Shown one piece after another: positions 1 to 10,725 of a stretch of 64,000 bases of DNA. The notes beneath the pieces were generated by a model. That model did no database searches, was not told the DNA's origin, and worked only from the letters and a program-made list of their open reading frames with translations. Each line of letters begins with the position of its first letter. Position 1 is the stretch's first letter. The translations under genes and the position numbers were made by a program. Origin of the DNA: Alnus glutinosa (lineage: Eukaryota; Streptophyta; Magnoliopsida; Fagales; Betulaceae); assembly GCF_958979055.1 (NCBI RefSeq), contig NC_084886.1, forward strand, positions 53,241,102 to 53,305,101, written 5' to 3'.

Positions 1-34
1 CCTAGTGCTTACCCAACCACTTACCTTTAAATCA

Positions 35-40
<6 letters not shown>

Positions 41-73
<33 letters not shown>
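41..73. repeat. (CT)n microsatellite in intron
   Basis: A run of CT dinucleotides sits just upstream of the splice acceptor of the first exon in the window. It may act as an extended polypyrimidine tract. Confidence 0.9.
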
Positions 74-76
<3 letters not shown>

Positions 77-124
77 ATGTAGTAATCTTGAAACTCAATT
101 GCATTTGCATTACTGTTCAATTAG

Positions 125-478
125 GTGGACATTCTGAAGCAAGAGTTGGAGAAGACAAGGGCTGCTTTGGACATATCAAATGGCAAATTAAAGTTGAAGG
201 AAGAACTCGCAGCTACTGCAATGGCTGCCCAGGCAGCAGCAGAGAGGTCTCTGCAGCTGGCTGACAGCAGGGCTGCAGGACTCCGTGAACGGATTGAGGA
301 GCTGACAAGACAATTAGAAGAAGCAGAGAGCAGGGAACGGAGTAGCCGTAAAATAAGGCACATATGTTGGCCATGGCTAGGTCTCAAAGTAAACTCTGCT
401 AATACTGCAACTGGTAGAGTCGGGAATGTGAGGAGGACGCTACCAGAAATGCAAGCCTTTCTTCATTATGTACCTTAA
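125..478 (+). CDS. C-terminal exon of a coiled-coil protein (partial gene)
   Basis: The open frame begins directly after an intron acceptor (TTAG at 121-124) and ends with TAA at 476-478, giving about 117 residues. The rest of the gene lies left of the window. The first 80 or so residues are rich in Glu, Lys, Arg, Ala and Leu in heptad-like order, with an Ala/Glu-rich stretch, so a coiled coil is likely. The last 35 residues are different: a basic, Trp-containing tail (CWPWLGLKVN) followed by RRTLPEMQAFLHY. I do not recognise the family with certainty and assign no function. The exon has no internal stop and the acceptor is good, so it is probably the real 3' coding exon. A T-rich 3' UTR follows. 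Confidence 0.6.
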   Translation: MDILKQELEKTRAALDISNGKLKLKEELAATAMAAQAAAERSLQLADSRAAGLRERIEELTRQLEEAESRERSSRKIRHICWPWLGLKVNSANTATGRVGNVRRTLPEMQAFLHYVP

Positions 479-2188
479 TATTCTCTTGGTCCCGATTGAT
501 TTATTTTAATTACTTTTTTCTTCTCCTACGCCTTCTTTACACTTCCCCCTTCAAATTTATTTTTCTCTCTGCTTTTCCCCTTCCCAACCAAATTCTGTGA
601 GGAAGTCAAATGCTTGCCAACGGGTATAACGTGCAGTATCAGATTAAAGACATCTTCCCATAATCTTGTACTGTACAACAGCGCGCAGGACAACTATTTT
701 CTCAGCGCGGAATGCTTTTCTGCCCTCTTTAGCAGCTGTAGTCACACTGGAAATGTTTAGCTCATGAGAGGTTTTGAGTATGCACCTCCATGATTCCATC
801 AACAATTTGGCAAACAAGAATCGCAAAGCTAACTTTGGAACTTTGGTGTAAACCTCTGGCATATTGCTCAAAAACCAGAAGCAAACATGAATATCTATCA
901 TGCTTCCTTGATTGACACGCATGAATCAGACGACTTCCTAGTGACTTCAAAAGAGGTACAGTTTTATTTACATACCAGATGTTTTAAAAGTCATTAGGAA
1001 TTTATTTTAGGTTATTGATTGGGAAATGAAGAAATGCATCAGCTAACATCTTCCAAAGACGAACATGGGTTGTCGTGGATAGGTTGAACGCTGGCTACTG
1101 AAAACTGTCAATAGCCGTATGAAGCCGACCGAACAATGGTTGACCACTAAACCATGAGTAATGTTGTACATCACTCCCCCAACTAAACAACCAATCTCAA
1201 TGCACCAAATGCTATGGGGGATCACACCACATAGGTTTTGAAGGGATAAAAAGTGTGATGTATAGCATTATTCTTGAACCACACTGCTCCAACAGGCAAT
1301 AGGAGGTTGGTTGTTCGGTTTGGATTGAGATTTGATTTTGAACAGGGACCATGGGGCCATTGTTTTTCTGGCCCAATTATTCCGGTTTTGGCTCGGCTCA
1401 ACCTGTTTGGACTTATCGCATTTCTAGCCCAAAACATTTCGTCGAGGGCCAAATTGAAAAAAGACAGGCGATTGGAAAAAGACAAGCAGAGCATCATCCA
1501 AATTTTAGTGGCTAAGAGAAAAAGGAGGTAGAGAGAAGTATGATTTGTGAAACCACGAACTGGTTTCTGTCGGCATCATTAGGTCGAGGTGTTCAACGGG
1601 CTTTTAACCCGTCGAACACCCCTTAGTTGCTAACTTGCTATCATTTTCAAATGACAAGCCTAGCTTCGATGATTCATAGGTTGTGGGGTCCCAACCAAGC
1701 TAGATTTGTGCTTTCGACCTGCTGAAACCCTAATCCAACATACCAAACTAGAAGTAAACATGACCATGTTTTCTTGGCTAGAACTCATCAAACCACTTCA
1801 TTATGACTTGTGACAGCCACACATGACACATGCATATCAATGCATAGCAGATTATTTTTCTTGAAGAAAAAAGGCGTTAAAAACATAAAAGAGAAAAGTG
1901 AATGTTTCATGGTTGTAATACGAGTACAAAAATGCTTTTAAGATGTAATTATTTGTCATTTAAAAAAAATGGCGGGGGCAGCATGCAATTTCTTGTTAGA
2001 TCTTGCATTAAAAGAAACAATGTCATTTTGCAAAATTCCTTGTTGAACACTTGTATAAAAAGAAAACGAAAGATGGAAATAATCAAATATCACATAACAA
2101 GATCGAGTAAAGCTTAAAGGCATCTTCATGTTGCCACTAACCAGATTACAAAACATTTACAGATCGGAAATTAAAATGCAGAATATCT
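479..2188. other. Intergenic region, no gene seen
   Basis: This holds the 3' UTR of the upstream gene, AT-rich spacer and the 3' UTR of the kinesin gene that ends at 2189. Short open frames here have no recognisable similarity. One near-perfect hairpin (13-bp arms GGTGTTCAACGGG and CCCGTCGAACACC, one mismatch) lies at about 1589-1621. Confidence 0.6.
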
Positions 2189-5100
2189 TCAGCATCTATT
2201 ATATATTTGCTCATTAAAAAGCTCAGCAGCCTCCTTTTTCATTATTCCCTTTATCTGTATATAAAATTAAAAAACCACAGTTAACTGCAAGTTGCCAATA
2301 TGTTATTATCTCAAGTTATGAGCTTCAATATATAACTTGAACAAATGGATTTTTACATATAATTAGTTTTTTTTTTTTTTTTTCTTCGTGAGTATGCCAT
2401 CAGTAGTTGACAGTGTCGCTCAATAGACAAAAATCAACAACAAACCTCCGGAATGAAAATTAAAGAATTGATCCCAAATAAAAAAGGAGGAGAAGAAAAC
2501 TACCTGCTTTGCTGAAAGTCCAACATCTTTCAGATCATCAAGCTGTGGAACAAAAATTGTTTAGTTTAAAAAAAGAATAAAAAAGTATCGCGAATTTGTT
2601 TGGAATCAACTAAGCAACTAATTCATTTTTTTTTTTTTTTTAAATTCAAGCTACTTACACTCTTAAATGGTTCTGGTGATTCTTCACGAAGTTGAAGAAT
2701 ATATGTAGCTCTCTTCTCTCCAATTCCCTATATTAAAGAATAATGTCTATCAAGTTCTAATAAGATCCAAAGTAGTCATATTAACATTTAAAAACTTGGA
2801 GTGCTATTCACCTTTAGTCTTTTCAAATCTTCCCTGTTAATAAACGAATTGAAAAAAGAATCAAACAAAATATAGAAGGTTAGCGTGTTAAGTGGCAAAA
2901 TTAACAAACGAAAATTGAATTTGTATACAATTTATATCAACAGACAAACATATAAAATTGTAAAGGTTTACTACAAACAAATGCTTAAATTTGTTAGCTA
3001 GCAAATAGTTGAATCTACTGTTCCCTATGGTTGTTTTCGATCACTTCCAAATACACATTTTAAACATTATGCGCAATGACAAAAGAACTTCACATCCGGT
3101 AGTAAAGAAAAAAGATGGGAAAAATACACTTTCTCATTCGCACTGACCCTTGAACCCCTTAAACTACCATTTAGGTGCAAAGAGCCCCTTTGGTTAGTTG
3201 AGGGCAAAGACCCTCGGTTGGTTGAGGGCGTTTGCTTTCTCTCATGAAATGTCAAAAAGCCTTCCAAATAAAAATATGCCAAAAAACTGTGTTTGGGGGT
3301 GGTTCGGCCACCCCCGAAATTGAATCACTGGTTTGGCTACCACCAAATCAATTTGGCCACTCCCATGGGGGGTTCTATCACCCCTAGCGGATGCTCCACC
3401 ACCATCTAGGAGTGGCTATCCACCATTTTTTTTTTAATTATTGTTATTTTTTTTTAATTTGATGACTTGGAGGGTGTTTAAGTAAATTTATTATCTAAAC
3501 TCAGGATATCTTCATCATTTTACGTTAAAACATGTATGTGCATGTTATATGCTTGTTTTTCCATTTGATTTAACACACCATCAACTAGCAGAGATGGCTC
3601 TTTGCATCTAAATAGTTGGAAAGGGTCAAGTGTCACAAATGATAATTTAGGGGTAAGTGTCAATGAGGTGTCACTTCATTGGGGGTAAGTGTATTTTCTT
3701 CAAAATCGATATACGTACACATACTCCAAAGTACATGTATCATCCAATGACAATTTTCACTGTCACGTTAGGAAGTGATCACTGCATTAACATAAGTAGT
3801 CACTAATTTGAAATACTTTGCATAAAACATAAAAACTTACTTGTTAGCTGTATTTAGAAACTTAATATATTCTTGAACAAAGGAGTTCTGCAACGACAAA
3901 TAATATATGAGTTGCAATGGGAAAGTCAAGTGAACATGAAGCAAATGTATTTGGAAAATGGTTAGATCTAACCTTCATTCCAGAACTGCGCATACTTAAT
4001 GCTTCCCAAGGACTGCTGATATTTGCAACCTCCCATCTATCATAAACTCTCACACTTTGTTCTGTTGTTGGTGTCTTTGGTTCCGACACTTGACCATAGG
4101 ATGAAGCATCAATTGCTTCTGGCAACTTTTCATGTAATGGAGTTGAAGAAAAAAGTGATTTTAGATTTTTCGATAATTCTTTTAGTCTTGCACTTATTGG
4201 TGGTGAAACACTTTGATTGACCAGCATACTTTGGTTTTCCTTGTTTAGGCTATGATCTGTGATGTAATAGAACATGAACAAAAATACAAATTCATAATAT
4301 ATATATAGAATGCACATCTCATTGGCTAGCAAATCAGCATTCAAAAATCACATTCACATGTCACTGACCTTCAGTAAAAGATGAAGCATTTGTGCTATTA
4401 ACACACAAAGTAACTTGATCATGATGTTCCCCACCATGAAGAGAAATCTCGGTAGCCCCAAGAACATCCTAGAAAACAAAAACACATTTATTGTTGGAAT
4501 GTCTTCCATGTATTCAAAAGTATGATAAATTAAATCACCTTATTTGGAATGGTAGCTTCCATTGCACTGGAAGTTGGTAATGAGAAAGCTTCCTGTAAAT
4601 GAATTAAAATGTACCAGATATCAATAGTTAAAAGCAGCAGTTATCATGAGATTGTCTTGATATTGGATACCAACTAAATTGGATATTACCTTTTCCATTA
4701 TAGAAGTAGGCTTTATATCCTTTAGGGCAACTGCCAATGGATTTTTCTACACAAGGATATCACTCGACCTCAGTTCCAACGTTCAAATACTATAAAACAT
4801 GACATTAAATAAATGACCAATGAGAGATAAAATTACCACTTCTGAAAGCACTGTTACATTGGTATCAATTGAAACAGACTTCCCCTACAAAAAGTGATTA
4901 TATACTCTATTTTAGAAAGAAAATAATTTATTCAAACAGCATATCAGCAGTTGTTGAGTACATTCTTTCACAAAATAATAAATTTAAATGACAAGTTCCA
5001 GAAACCCTTACCTCTTCCTGCTTTCAACTTTGAAACAATATCAGATGAGAAACTTGCTTGCAAGAAGTGTATTAGACTAATTTACAACTTGAAATTTTTT

Positions 5101-8100
5101 TCAATGTATCTAGATCTCATAATGTATTAAAGAGAATTTTTTCTGCTTCCCCTAATATATATTTATCAGATGCATAACACGTCCTAAAATGTGAATTAAG
5201 ATAAGTTACAGGCTTCCAATTTTAGTAGTCCATTGAATAATTAAACTGATCCAGAGAGAAAATCCAGTCTTTAGACACTCATCCTACTTCTGAATATAGA
5301 TAGAAAAGGTTGGGAAATGCAAGATATGGAAGCAGTTCCAATTCCAGCTACTGAGGTGGCATAGTTACAGATTCACAACAACAAAAGAAGTAGTGGAAGA
5401 TCCCACAGTAGTCTATTTGGCCATTTGCATGGCACAAAGCCCAATTGGGAGTATGGTGTAAAACTAATTGGTAGGGTTCTATTGGGTGCTAGAACGAGTA
5501 ACAAAACTAAAGCTCTAGTGCACTTCAACAAGAAAAGAGGGGCAATATAGGCACTAATTCTAAGATACAAAAACCATTACATATTATATAAGCAAAGTTC
5601 TTTACAACCAAATCAAAAACAGAACCAGGGGGACTTCAGAGCTTGACTAAGAAGCCTAAAACTTGATTTTGAGAAATAATTTTGCACAAAATCATTATGA
5701 AAAGTTAACAGAATTTTCGTTACTTGATACTCAGCACAAAGTAAAAAAATCGAGTACCTTCTCAGATTTGGTCTGATGACTTGCTTCATCAAATAGTTTC
5801 CTTAAAATAAAAAAAATAAACAAATGTCTTAATTTTATATATGTTACATAAAGAATGAAAAGGAATTCTATTTTAACTTAATGTAGATAGGACTTTCCAT
5901 ACATACCTTCTTTTCATTGTGAAAGCCATACCACTGGCTTTCTTTTCAGAAAAATGCAATTGTAAAGCAGGATGTTTCTTCATGGTAGTGGAAACACTTC
6001 CAGGTAGTCGGCCCTTTTGTGAAGAAGTCAGTAATGGTCTTGTTGAATTCTTGGCTTTCTTTGTGGAGTTTGTGATTCGATTGATGCCTTGACAAGACCG
6101 AGATGCTAAACTTACCATATACACAGAATCTTGGCAAAAAAATGGATTCTACAAAATGAATAACGAAGTAATTAAAAAACCAATAAACTAAATAGCCTCA
6201 TTAAGTGAAAACCGAAAGCATTACCAAGCAAGTGATCATCAAAATTCTGTTCATCCCACTCAAAGAATCTTTTAACATGCGAGTAAGTTTGCTTTCCCGA
6301 TAAGGCACATGGTTTTCATTCATATTCAATGAATAGACGACATTATATACGGCATAGATGGACATATTAAGTTTGGTACTCTCAACAAGATTAAGGCAAT
6401 CAACACTATTTCTTCTGGCATCCTCATAGCCTGACAAAAGGCCAGTAAAGCATTAACCAGAGGTAAAAAATAAGACAAATAATATTGTCAACGTAAGTGT
6501 TGAAAGTTCGGAAAACCTGCTAAGTCGACAAAATTCATCTTGCCTACAAGATGAGTGTCCCCATTCTCACTGGGAGATAATACATGTACTATTAAACCCT
6601 TGTGGCTCCTGCGAGGAAGTTCATTTGCTATCTTTTGAACTGATTTATGTGAAACACACCAACTGAGATATAGTTTGTGAAATTCTGAGATAGATTTGAT
6701 CGGAACCTGGAAGAAGTAAAAAAGACACATCACAAAGAGGGAACCAAAGAAATCCGTCCTTACATTCTTGTCTAATTCGATTGATTGAAAAACAACATAC
6801 AACTTGCCTGAGAAAGTCCTTTATATTGGATTTTGCCTTTATCTTCCAATACCAAAACTTCTGGCTGTTTTGGATCCAAAAGGTCATGAACATGCTCCTG
6901 ATAAACCTCGTAGAAAGATATAGCAATCGACTTTCCATTTTGCTCAGCCATAGAAAGAATTTCAGCCATGGCTAGTGTTGCCAAACCTGGTTTCTCATCA
7001 GATCCCTTCAAAATTGGATAGTTAATAATAGGTCAACCATATATCCTACAAAAATGATCTATTAATAAATACCCTGAAACAAAAAAAATACTAGGAAAGG
7101 AAAATCCTACCCGAATTACATAAGTCTTTCCACTACCTCTTGCTCCACATGCAATAACAGTGGGGTTACATCCTTCAAAAACCCTCATAATCAAAGGCTT
7201 TATCTCTCTTGAGAATATCAAATCATTGTCTTCGTTTCTCTCATAACAGTAATCAATGTCATAATACTCTTTACGACTGCAAGGGAAGAAAGATACAAAT
7301 CTTACCTAACATAAACCTATTTGAAAGTATTATTTCTTGAAGAAAAAAGAAGCTCAATTCAACTCAGCCAACGACTTATGAGTCGTTTTATTAGCAACTC
7401 AATGATGAAAGATCAGAGGAATGAAACTCTTGATCATTTCTAAATATCAAGGGCTAAATCACAAAAATTCAGAAAACACATCTAATCCTCCATTTGTTTC
7501 AAGGAACAAGGAAATCAATTTTGATTTATATACTTTAGAAAATGTTTTGATCTGCACAAAAATGTAACATTACAACCAAGCTAGGCCAAATAATTATGTG
7601 CGTCCTGATTATCCAAGTTGTCTAGGATTCAAAATGATTTCTTTTCTTTCTCAACATTTGCTCACAAACCATATGAAGCCTAGATGAGTCACTACCATTG
7701 TTGATTAGTGAGAAAACTAAGAAAAGAAAATTTGATTAATAAAATCATCTACCCAAAGTGGCTCTAGTGAACTCAGTTCAGTAAAGTGTTCTTCTATTCT
7801 AAAGTCCCAGATAAATTTATAATGAAAGATACAATTTCATTTTCTTTTCCCACAATTTTTCCAAGAAATCAGCCATTTGAATTCCTAATGAAGAAGAATT
7901 CAAGAAACTCACTATCCAATTGCCAAACTAATTATAATTGAAAATCACAAAATTCACCTTCCATTGTCCTTTTTCTCTTCCTAACCCTTCTCAGCAAGTA
8001 AGCAGAGACTAACTTCCAAGATTTATTTATTTTTAGGTAAAATACATTTTGACTCTTCAAGTTTAGATTTGCTGTCAATTTGGTCCTTGAAGTTTAAATA

Positions 8101-8440
8101 TGTTGTCAACAACCAAACGAAGGACGTTATCTTTTTTTTTATGCATCCAAAAAAAAAAAAAAAAGATACTCTCAAAATTCAAAAAAACCCCCAAGATTCA
8201 AGGGAATTCAATTTCTTGTATTGAAAACAGAAAACAAGAAATAGTATTGAAGTAGAAATACCTTCCCGGTTGGTCTCGGAAGGAAATGGTAACGTTGTCA
8301 GAAGCCTCTCCGCTGGGCTTGTTCACGGAGATCCACGGGGAGTCAGTTGAAATCTCAGCTTCGGAGCCAGTGAAGCCCCGGATTTTGGCTACGACTCGAA
8401 CCTTTCGACACGCGGTGGCCTTGGATGGAGTCGAAGCCAT
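2189..8440 (-). CDS. Kinesin-10 family motor protein (Kid/KIF22-like)
   Basis: Seventeen exons were joined on the minus strand: 8262-8440, 7111-7276, 6808-7005, 6517-6706, 6225-6430, 5907-6148, 5758-5800, 4837-4884, 4690-4746, 4539-4592, 4369-4468, 3973-4256, 3841-3887, 2812-2833, 2659-2727, 2504-2542, 2189-2254. All phases agree and give 669 residues. The N-terminal half is a kinesin motor: P-loop GARGSGKT at 104-111, a switch-I region that reads NELPRRSH, switch II FVDLAGYED and the later motif YRESKLTRMLKDSL. The middle is a weakly structured linker built from short exons. The C-terminus, from residue 613 (GIGEKRATYILQLREESPEP), is a helix-hairpin-helix DNA-binding motif as in human KIF22/Kid. 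Such motors bind chromosome arms and microtubules in mitosis. Exon 3 uses a GC donor. Either of the two plant kinesin-10 genes with this layout is possible, so no symbol is given. Confidence 0.9.
3118..3702. mobile_element. MITE with long inverted ends, in a kinesin intron
   Basis: The left end (AAAATACACTTTCTC...) and the right end (...GGTAAGTGTATTTT) are imperfect inverted repeats of roughly 90 bp. Both run into a shared inner motif TTAGGTGCAAAGAGCC or its complement. The centre carries the GC-rich GGTTCGGCCACCCCC module found in other elements of this window. No convincing target-site duplication was seen. It lies in the 978-bp intron between exons 3841-3887 and 2812-2833. Confidence 0.55.
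6707..6807 (-). other. GC-AG intron of the kinesin gene
   Basis: Read on the minus strand the donor is CAG|GCAAGT and the acceptor is TTCCAG|GTTCCG. Using the nearby GT four bases in would shift the frame. The GC donor keeps phase 0 and gives the continuous protein GLSQ/VPIKS. Confidence 0.8.
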
Positions 8441-8719
8441 GCAACTTCTCAGGGGTTCTGAATCTGAAGGCAGACAGAGGGCCAAAAGAGTGAAATTTCT
8501 TTCAGAGAGAGAAGGAAAAGATCTGAGGGCCTGAGAGAGAGAGGGTTTGAGAAGAGCGGTGATTTTGGGGAATTTGTGATCTGGAATGAAGTAGCCGTTG
8601 GGGGTATTTGGGTTTTCGAATTTTGGCTGACCTGGCACTCGCAACGCTCCTTAAAATGGAGAGAGAGGGACACCAAAGAATGAAAATGAAGGCGTAATGC
8701 TGCAACTACAGTTTTTATA

Positions 8720-8850
8720 ACGACTAATGATATACGGTGCCAATACAATAATTGTATAGCAACTCTTCATATGAGGGTGGGTCTCATATACTGTGAGACA
8801 GACCTATTCTCATATAAAGAATTGTTATGCAATTGTTGTGATAATATAGT
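8720..8850. repeat. Small fold-back repeat near the kinesin promoter
   Basis: The sequence around GGTGCCAATACAATAATTG is roughly inverted in CAATTGTTGTGATAATATAGTGC about 100 bp away, with ATATGAG.../CTCATAT arms inside. It looks like a small MITE about 300 bp upstream of the kinesin start codon. The rest of 8441-9052 is AT-rich spacer with no gene seen. Confidence 0.4.
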
Positions 8851-9061
8851 GCAAGAATCAAATCCCATAGTAGATACGTATCAACCATTTATCAATTAAA
8901 AATTGATATGGCTTCAATTAAAAGAGTTCATTTTGATTCATCAAATGTTGCGGATGTTTCTTCTGTATATAACAATAATTATTTTTATTTTACAATTATT
9001 TTATAATGATCACGCTAACTAGCCATCTCATTGATCTCGATCAATCTTTTCTAAAAGATTA

Positions 9062-9294
9062 AGGTTAAATATTATTTATGTCCCTTAATTAATAACTATT
9101 TTCTTTTATACGGCACTACAAATTGACAAGTGTCATGATTTGTGATTTGACCATTTAAACTGTCAATTTGTTGTAACCGTCAGTCCTGACCGTTATATTG
9201 GACAGAAAATTAAATTTGACCAAAATCTTTCGAAAATACCTTTATTTTGCTCAATGAAAAATCAAAATTACCATTTGTATTTATTAATTAGTTG

Positions 9295-9329
<35 letters not shown>

Positions 9330-9536
9330 TAAAAAAAAACTAAGGATAAATGCAAAATCAGCCTTTTTAGTTGACCAATATTACAAATTGGTCGTGGTGG
9401 TATAAAAAATTATTAAGAAGTTCTCGAGGTAGGTCAAAATAACAATTTAGTCATTATAGTCAAATTCCGTCAAAATACTTGACGGATCCCATTAGTGTAC
9501 CATGAGTCATTACCAATAGAATGATGACACATGTCA

Positions 9537-9585
<49 letters not shown>

Positions 9586-9723
9586 TTTGTAAATTATTAT
9601 TATTTTCTTTTAAAAAAAAGGAAAAAATGAAAGTGGTGGCCACCATCCTACTCTAGGGTGTCTAACAAGCCATCCCAAATGGAGCTAGGTTGGCTCACAG
9701 CCACCTTTCTTTTTTCTTCTTCT

Positions 9724-9766
<43 letters not shown>

Positions 9767-9997
9767 TTAATTTTTAATCCCAAGTTTCCAACAAGGACAC
9801 AATGGAAAGAATTTGTCCCAAGTGGTCAAGTGCCACCCATGTGACCAAATTTGGGTCCAAGTAGACGATAGTCTTTAACGGATAGGGCTAAATTATAATA
9901 AATTGGCAATTTGAATGATCAAATCATGATACATGTCAATTCGTGGTGTCTTGTAAAAAATAATTGTTAATTGAGGGGGTTAAATAATATTTAACCT
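9062..9997. mobile_element. MULE-type MITE with about 90-bp TIRs
   Basis: The left end AGGTTAAATATTATTTA and the right end TAAATAATATTTAACCT are inverted copies, with similarity extending about 90 bp (ACAAATTGACAAGTGTCATG against CATGATACATGTCAATTCG). Flanks AAAAGATTA (9053-9061) and AAAAAATTA (9998-10006) match at 8 of 9 positions, as expected for a 9-bp Mutator-type target duplication. The interior has two long AT microsatellites (9299-9326 and 9541-9579), a poly-T run (about 9727-9761) and the GGTGGCCACC module. It has no coding capacity. Confidence 0.75.
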
Positions 9998-10006
9998 AAA
10001 AAATTA

Positions 10007-10512
10007 AGAGAATAACTTCGCTTTTGTTGTAATTTAACACCATGTTGGTTCCACCTCAGTTGGTAAGGTTCTTTTCGTAAAAGTTTAAGTACTTGTAACA
10101 TTTCTCAAAAAAAAATAAATCCAAAAATTAATTAAGACTATCAACTCGGGATAAAAATATAATTTGTAGAATTTCACACGTTACAATCACAGAGAAATTA
10201 GAATAGAAGGGCGAGAGTGCCAGACTCGTCCACATCCGTGACGGCACGCCACAAGTGCTCTATCAAACGGTGCGTTTTACTCCCGTGGAGTTAGTTAGTT
10301 TAATAATATAACTGGGGGAGATTTAGTATAAGCTTTGAAAAGTTTGGGGATAAATCAAAATTAGAATATGTAGTAGGAGATAAATCGTAATTTCCAAAAG
10401 AAAAATCCCAATAAATCCTCAAACTTTCAATCTTCAATATTTTCCTTGAACTCTCCGAGCAACCAAACGGAGGGCAAGCAACCTACGTCTATTCATTCTT
10501 GGGTTGCAACCA
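10007..10512. other. Upstream region of the CHCH gene
   Basis: AT-rich spacer followed, from about 10200, by a less AT-rich stretch that probably holds the promoter and 5' UTR of the small gene starting at 10513. No other gene is visible. Confidence 0.4.
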
Positions 10513-10725
10513 ATGGATGAGAGGGCCGAGAGAAACTCCGCGAAGAAGATAATGTCTCCCTGTGATGTTGAGGCATTAAAGAAATGCTTGGAGGAGAACA
10601 ATGGGGACTATGTGAAATGCCAATCTCAAATTGAGGCTTTCAAGTCCTCTTGTTCACTAAAGAAGCCAGATCCATCTCAAGAGTCTGACCCACGACTCAA
10701 GACCGGTGCGCTCTCTGGCCTCTGA
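10513..10725 (+). CDS. Small CHCH-motif protein (Cox19-like family)
   Basis: A single-exon frame of 70 residues starts at ATG 10513 (context AACCAATGG) and ends with TGA. The core is CDVEALKKCLEENNGDYVKC followed by an alpha-helical stretch and a final Cys. The four cysteines form two pairs, spaced CX7C and CX10C, in two predicted helices. This is the pattern of CHCH proteins, which are oxidatively folded in the mitochondrial intermembrane space through Mia40. Plants have a very short family of this type annotated as Cox19-like. The exact substrate or complex is not known from sequence. The spacing differs from the usual twin CX9C. No targeting peptide is seen, as is normal for the Mia40 route. 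An AT-rich 3' UTR follows. Confidence 0.7.
   Translation: MDERAERNSAKKIMSPCDVEALKKCLEENNGDYVKCQSQIEAFKSSCSLKKPDPSQESDPRLKTGALSGL

Noticed and set aside
1274..1531. 85-codon open frame on the plus strand
   Set aside because: No recognisable similarity, overlapping open frame on the other strand, spacer-like composition.
5010..5018. A possible 6-nt microexon (GAAGAG with AG before and GT after) in the kinesin gene
   Set aside because: Both neighbours are phase 0 and join well without it; the upstream tract is not pyrimidine-rich.
6803..6804. GT donor inside the kinesin GC-donor site
   Set aside because: It shifts the frame and breaks the motor domain; the GC donor has the full consensus.
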